Positions 6,359 to 8,004 of a DNA stretch of 8,004 bases are shown piece by piece. Position numbers and translations under genes: made by a program. Origin of the DNA: Porphyrobacter sp. (lineage in GTDB: Bacteria; Pseudomonadota; Alphaproteobacteria; Sphingomonadales; Sphingomonadaceae). A model generated the notes under the pieces. The model saw only the letters and a list, made by a program, of their open reading frames with translations, did no database searches and had not been told where the DNA came from. The stretch is taken from NCBI GenBank assembly GCA_018991295.1, contig JAGKSZ010000073.1, forward strand, positions 1 to 8,004, written 5' to 3'. Position 1 is the first letter of the stretch, and each line of letters starts with the position of its first letter.

Positions 6359-7219
6359 TCAGTCCGCGATTTCAGCCTTGGGTTCATAACGCACCGGTGC
6401 GACCGTATGCGCAAAGGGGCGCAGGGGACGCCCAAGGATTTCGATCAGGCCTTCCTCGATCCGGCGGCGCGATTCCTGGCTGATTGCCTTGCGGCCCTTG
6501 AAGTCTTCGGGGCTGAAGGGCTCAAGGTAATGCAGCGCGACCTTGAAGCTGCCCTTGCGCGAGAGCACCCGCTTGGCGTTGTTGACCCCGCCTTCCTGAC
6601 CGATCCAGCCGATCCATTCGGCAACCGCGCCGTAATCGACGATCACCGGCTGCACCAGCACGCCGGGCGGCGGCGGTTCAAGCACCGAGAGCATCGAGGT
6701 CTTGAAGGGCAGCAGCGATTGGCCGTCGGTGGTGGTGCCTTCGGGGAAGACGGTCACCGACCAGTTATCGACCAGTGCTTCCTTCAGGGCGTTGATCTGC
6801 TCGGCCACGCCCATGCGGTGTTCGCGTTTCACAAACACCGTGCGGTTGAGGCTGGCAAGCCAGCCCACCACCGGCGCTTCGGCCAGTTCGGCCTTGGCGA
6901 CAAACGCCGTCCCGCTTGCCCCTGCCAGCGCGAGGATATCCATCCACGAGACGTGGTTGGCCACAAAGAACACATCGCGCTTCAGATGGGTGCCATGCAC
7001 CACCACCTTTGCCCCGCACACCCGCGCCGCATAGCGCAGGAACAGCATCGGGAAGGGCGACCCATAGGACAGCGCCCGGTACAGGTAGTGCAGCGGCACG
7101 AACACCAGCAGCAGTCCGATAAGGCCGGCAGCGCGCAGACCGATGCGCAGCCATCCGGCAATGCTGACCGGGGTTGCCTCGCCCCGCGCGGCTGCCTCGC
7201 GCAATTCGGCTTCGGTCAT
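6359..7219 (-). CDS. plsC: 1-acyl-sn-glycerol-3-phosphate acyltransferase (PlsC family)
   Basis: PlsC-type enzymes acylate lysophosphatidic acid to phosphatidic acid at the inner face of the cytoplasmic membrane, a step in phospholipid synthesis. The 286-residue protein has a hydrophobic anchor (about residues 27-48). The catalytic HX4D motif lies in NHVSWMD (His89, Asp94), a second block GWLASLNRTVFVKRE spans about 119-133, and the substrate-binding motif FPEGTT is at 158-163. A proline-rich patch (EPPPPG, 181-186) and an insert of about 25 residues with EWIGWIGQEGG follow. The N-terminal leader before the anchor is acidic and alanine-rich. The ATG at 7219 is 9 bases after the fur stop, so fur and plsC are probably one transcript, although no strong ribosome-binding site is seen. 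Related lysophospholipid or ornithine-lipid acyltransferases (OlsA-like) share these motifs, so the exact acceptor is not certain. Confidence 0.88.
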   Translation of the reverse strand: MTEAELREAAARGEATPVSIAGWLRIGLRAAGLIGLLLVFVPLHYLYRALSYGSPFPMLFLRYAARVCGAKVVVHGTHLKRDVFFVANHVSWMDILALAGASGTAFVAKAELAEAPVVGWLASLNRTVFVKREHRMGVAEQINALKEALVDNWSVTVFPEGTTTDGQSLLPFKTSMLSVLEPPPPGVLVQPVIVDYGAVAEWIGWIGQEGGVNNAKRVLSRKGSFKVALHYLEPFSPEDFKGRKAISQESRRRIEEGLIEILGRPLRPFAHTVAPVRYEPKAEIAD

Positions 7220-7228
7220 GGTGCAGCT

Positions 7229-7663
7229 TTAGTCATTGCGCGAGAGCCGCACACCATAAAGCTCCATGCGGTGATCGACGAGACGATAGCCCAGACGCTC
7301 GGCGATCTGGCGCTGGAGCGCCTCGACTTCGGGATCGACGAATTCCACGACCTTGCCGGTTTCCACATCGATCAGGTGATCGTGATGGGCTTCGGGCACG
7401 GGTTCATAGCGCGAGCGCCCGTCGCCGAAATCGTGGCGATCAAGGATGCCCGCTTCCTCGAACAGGCGCACGGTGCGGTACACGGTGGCGATCGAGATGC
7501 GCGGATCGACCGCAGCAGCGCGGCTGTGGAGCAGCTCCACATCGGGGTGATCGTCGCTTTCCGACAGCACCTTCGCGATCACGCGGCGCTGTTCGGTGAT
7601 ACGCAGACCCTTTTCGGCGCAGAGTTGTTCAAGATCGATTTTCTGGGTCAAGGAAAGCTCCAT
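7229..7663 (-). CDS. fur: Fur family metal-responsive transcriptional regulator
   Basis: This 144-residue protein is a Fur-family repressor, normal in length. An N-terminal winged helix DNA-binding domain (about 1-85) carries GLRITEQRRVIAKVL and ISIATVYRTVRLFEEAGIL. The C-terminal dimerisation and metal-binding domain contains HHDH (93-96) and a later His131. Candidate metal ligands visible are His39, Glu87, His93, His96 and His131. The CxxC structural zinc motif of E. coli Fur (CLDCGK) is absent: the matching place reads IDVETGK, and the only cysteine is Cys15. Alphaproteobacterial Fur/Mur proteins commonly lack this motif, so the protein could respond to iron or manganese. The ATG at 7663 gives MELSLTQKIDLEQLCAEKG, the usual N-terminus. 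AAGGGA lies about 11 bases upstream. The frame is open to 7765, but that extension looks like 5' untranslated sequence. It is first in a likely fur-plsC operon. Confidence 0.92.
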   Translation of the reverse strand: MELSLTQKIDLEQLCAEKGLRITEQRRVIAKVLSESDDHPDVELLHSRAAAVDPRISIATVYRTVRLFEEAGILDRHDFGDGRSRYEPVPEAHHDHLIDVETGKVVEFVDPEVEALQRQIAERLGYRLVDHRMELYGVRLSRND

Positions 7664-7699
7664 CGCCAGGCGGGTCCCTTTCGGATGCGACCCCCCAAA

Positions 7700-7741
7700 A
7701 GCATTGCAGCCCCATCCCATAGAGGGACGAGGCTGCTTGCT
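7700..7741. repeat. Imperfect dyad over the predicted fur promoter
   Basis: The arms GCAGCC (7706-7711) and GGCTGC (7731-7736) enclose a nested pair TCCC (7715-7718) and GGGA (7724-7727), all centred on base 7721. Outer AGCA (7700-7703) and TGCT (7738-7741) extend the symmetry with a one-base offset. The centre falls on the predicted -10 box. It could be an operator for autoregulation by Fur or another regulator, or a hairpin. It does not match an iron or manganese box that I can name. Confidence 0.45.
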
Positions 7742-7744
7742 CAA
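7716..7744 (-). promoter_or_regulatory. Candidate fur promoter
   Basis: On the - strand TTGAGC (7744-7739) is followed after exactly 17 bases by TATGGG (7721-7716). The -35 matches TTGACA at four of six positions and the -10 keeps the TAT core. Transcription would begin roughly 45 bases upstream of the fur start codon. It lies between the mucR stop and fur, consistent with fur having its own promoter. The -10 is weak, so this is a moderate call. Confidence 0.4.
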
Positions 7745-7753
7745 GCGGGCTTG

Positions 7754-7774
7754 CCGCCCTCTCAACAGGGGCGG
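7754..7774 (-). terminator. Hairpin after mucR, possible terminator
   Basis: CCGCCC (7754-7759) and GGGCGG (7769-7774) form a GC-only 6-bp stem with a 9-base loop, and inner bases can pair further around a one-base bulge. On the - strand it begins 25 bases after the mucR stop and lies upstream of the predicted fur promoter. No T-run follows, so it is not a classical intrinsic terminator. Confidence 0.38.
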
Positions 7775-7798
7775 TTTGCGAACCGAAGGCGCGAAGGA

Positions 7799-8004
7799 TC
7801 AGGCCTTCTTGGTGCGGCGGCCCTTGGGCGCGGGCGTGCCGGGCTTGCGGCCAAGGCCGATCTTCTTGGCCAGATCGCGGCGCTTTTCCGCATAGTTGGG
7901 TGCAACCATCGGATAATCGGCCGCAAGGCCCCAGCGGGCGCGGTATTCTTCGGGGCTCATGTTGTAATTGGTGCGAAGATAACGCTTGAGCATCTTCAGC
8001 TTCT
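7799..8004 (-). CDS. MucR/Ros family transcriptional regulator (C-terminal part, 5' truncated by window edge)
   Basis: The last 67 or so residues of a MucR/Ros-type DNA-binding regulator are visible. These proteins use a prokaryotic zinc-finger domain and act on many targets, including surface polysaccharide, motility and cell-cycle genes. Recognisable features are LKMLKRYLRTNYNMSPEEYR, then RWGLAADYPMVAPNYAEKR and AKKIGLGRKPG, ending in a basic tail GRRTKKA. The frame continues past the window edge (ELK before MLKR), so the ATG at 7993 is internal. Compared with A. tumefaciens Ros (LKRHLTTHH), the zinc-ligand histidines are replaced: Tyr for the first and Asn/Tyr for the second position. The paired cysteines lie outside the window. 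The gene is upstream of and codirectional with fur, separated by 135 bases that hold a hairpin and a candidate fur promoter. Confidence 0.85.
   Translation of the reverse strand, partial: KLKMLKRYLRTNYNMSPEEYRARWGLAADYPMVAPNYAEKRRDLAKKIGLGRKPGTPAPKGRRTKKA

Noticed and set aside
6198..6389. A 63-codon open frame in the lysR-plsC spacer
   Set aside because: It has no recognisable motif, no good ribosome-binding site, and overlaps the 3' end of plsC on the other strand.
1..8004. A new defence, mobile or biosynthetic system
   Set aside because: The genes are core chromosomal functions plus two regulators, one esterase-family protein and one small membrane protein. No transposase, integrase, toxin-antitoxin pair, phage gene, CRISPR repeat or RNA gene was seen.

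Overview
The window is GC-rich, densely coding chromosomal DNA. Its proteins and its gene content (miaB, phoH, ybeY, corC, fur, plsC and a MucR/Ros regulator close together) point to an alphaproteobacterium, most likely a sphingomonad of the Erythrobacter/Porphyrobacter type. That placement rests on recognised protein sequences and gene neighbourhood, not on a database search. Bases 1-20 are not genomic: they match the end of an Illumina adapter with one mismatch, so the left edge is a contig end with untrimmed adapter inside the 5' part of miaB.

Layout. Bases 21-617 hold the 3' part of miaB (tRNA methylthiotransferase). phoH (728-1783) and an unrecognised small membrane protein (1796-2179) follow on the + strand. 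A gene for a secreted erythromycin-esterase-family protein (2206-3651) runs the opposite way. ybeY (3761-4243) and corC (4267-5196) return to the + strand as a tight pair. A LysR-type regulator (5291-6175) follows a T-rich spacer. The spacer at 6176-6358 contains only possible hairpins. On the - strand, reading leftward, come a partial mucR/ros (7799-8004), fur (7229-7663) and plsC (6359-7219). fur and plsC are 9 bases apart and probably co-transcribed.

How the genes fit together. MiaB modifies tRNA, YbeY is the rRNA-processing endoribonuclease, and PhoH is an ATPase usually found beside YbeY; this is a translation and RNA-maintenance cluster. CorC is a CBS-domain protein linked to divalent-cation handling, Fur is a metal-responsive repressor, and PlsC makes phosphatidic acid for membranes. 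In many alphaproteobacteria these genes run in one direction as fur-plsC-miaB-phoH-ybeY-corC-lnt. Here the miaB-to-corC block is inverted relative to mucR-fur-plsC, two extra genes separate phoH from ybeY, and a lysR gene sits where lnt is often found.

I see no phage, IS element, CRISPR array, RNA gene or defence system, and no convincing new multi-gene system. The points most worth a second look are the adapter remnant, the inverted arrangement, the MucR zinc finger without its histidine ligands, the intercalated esterase-family gene, and a dyad over the predicted fur promoter.
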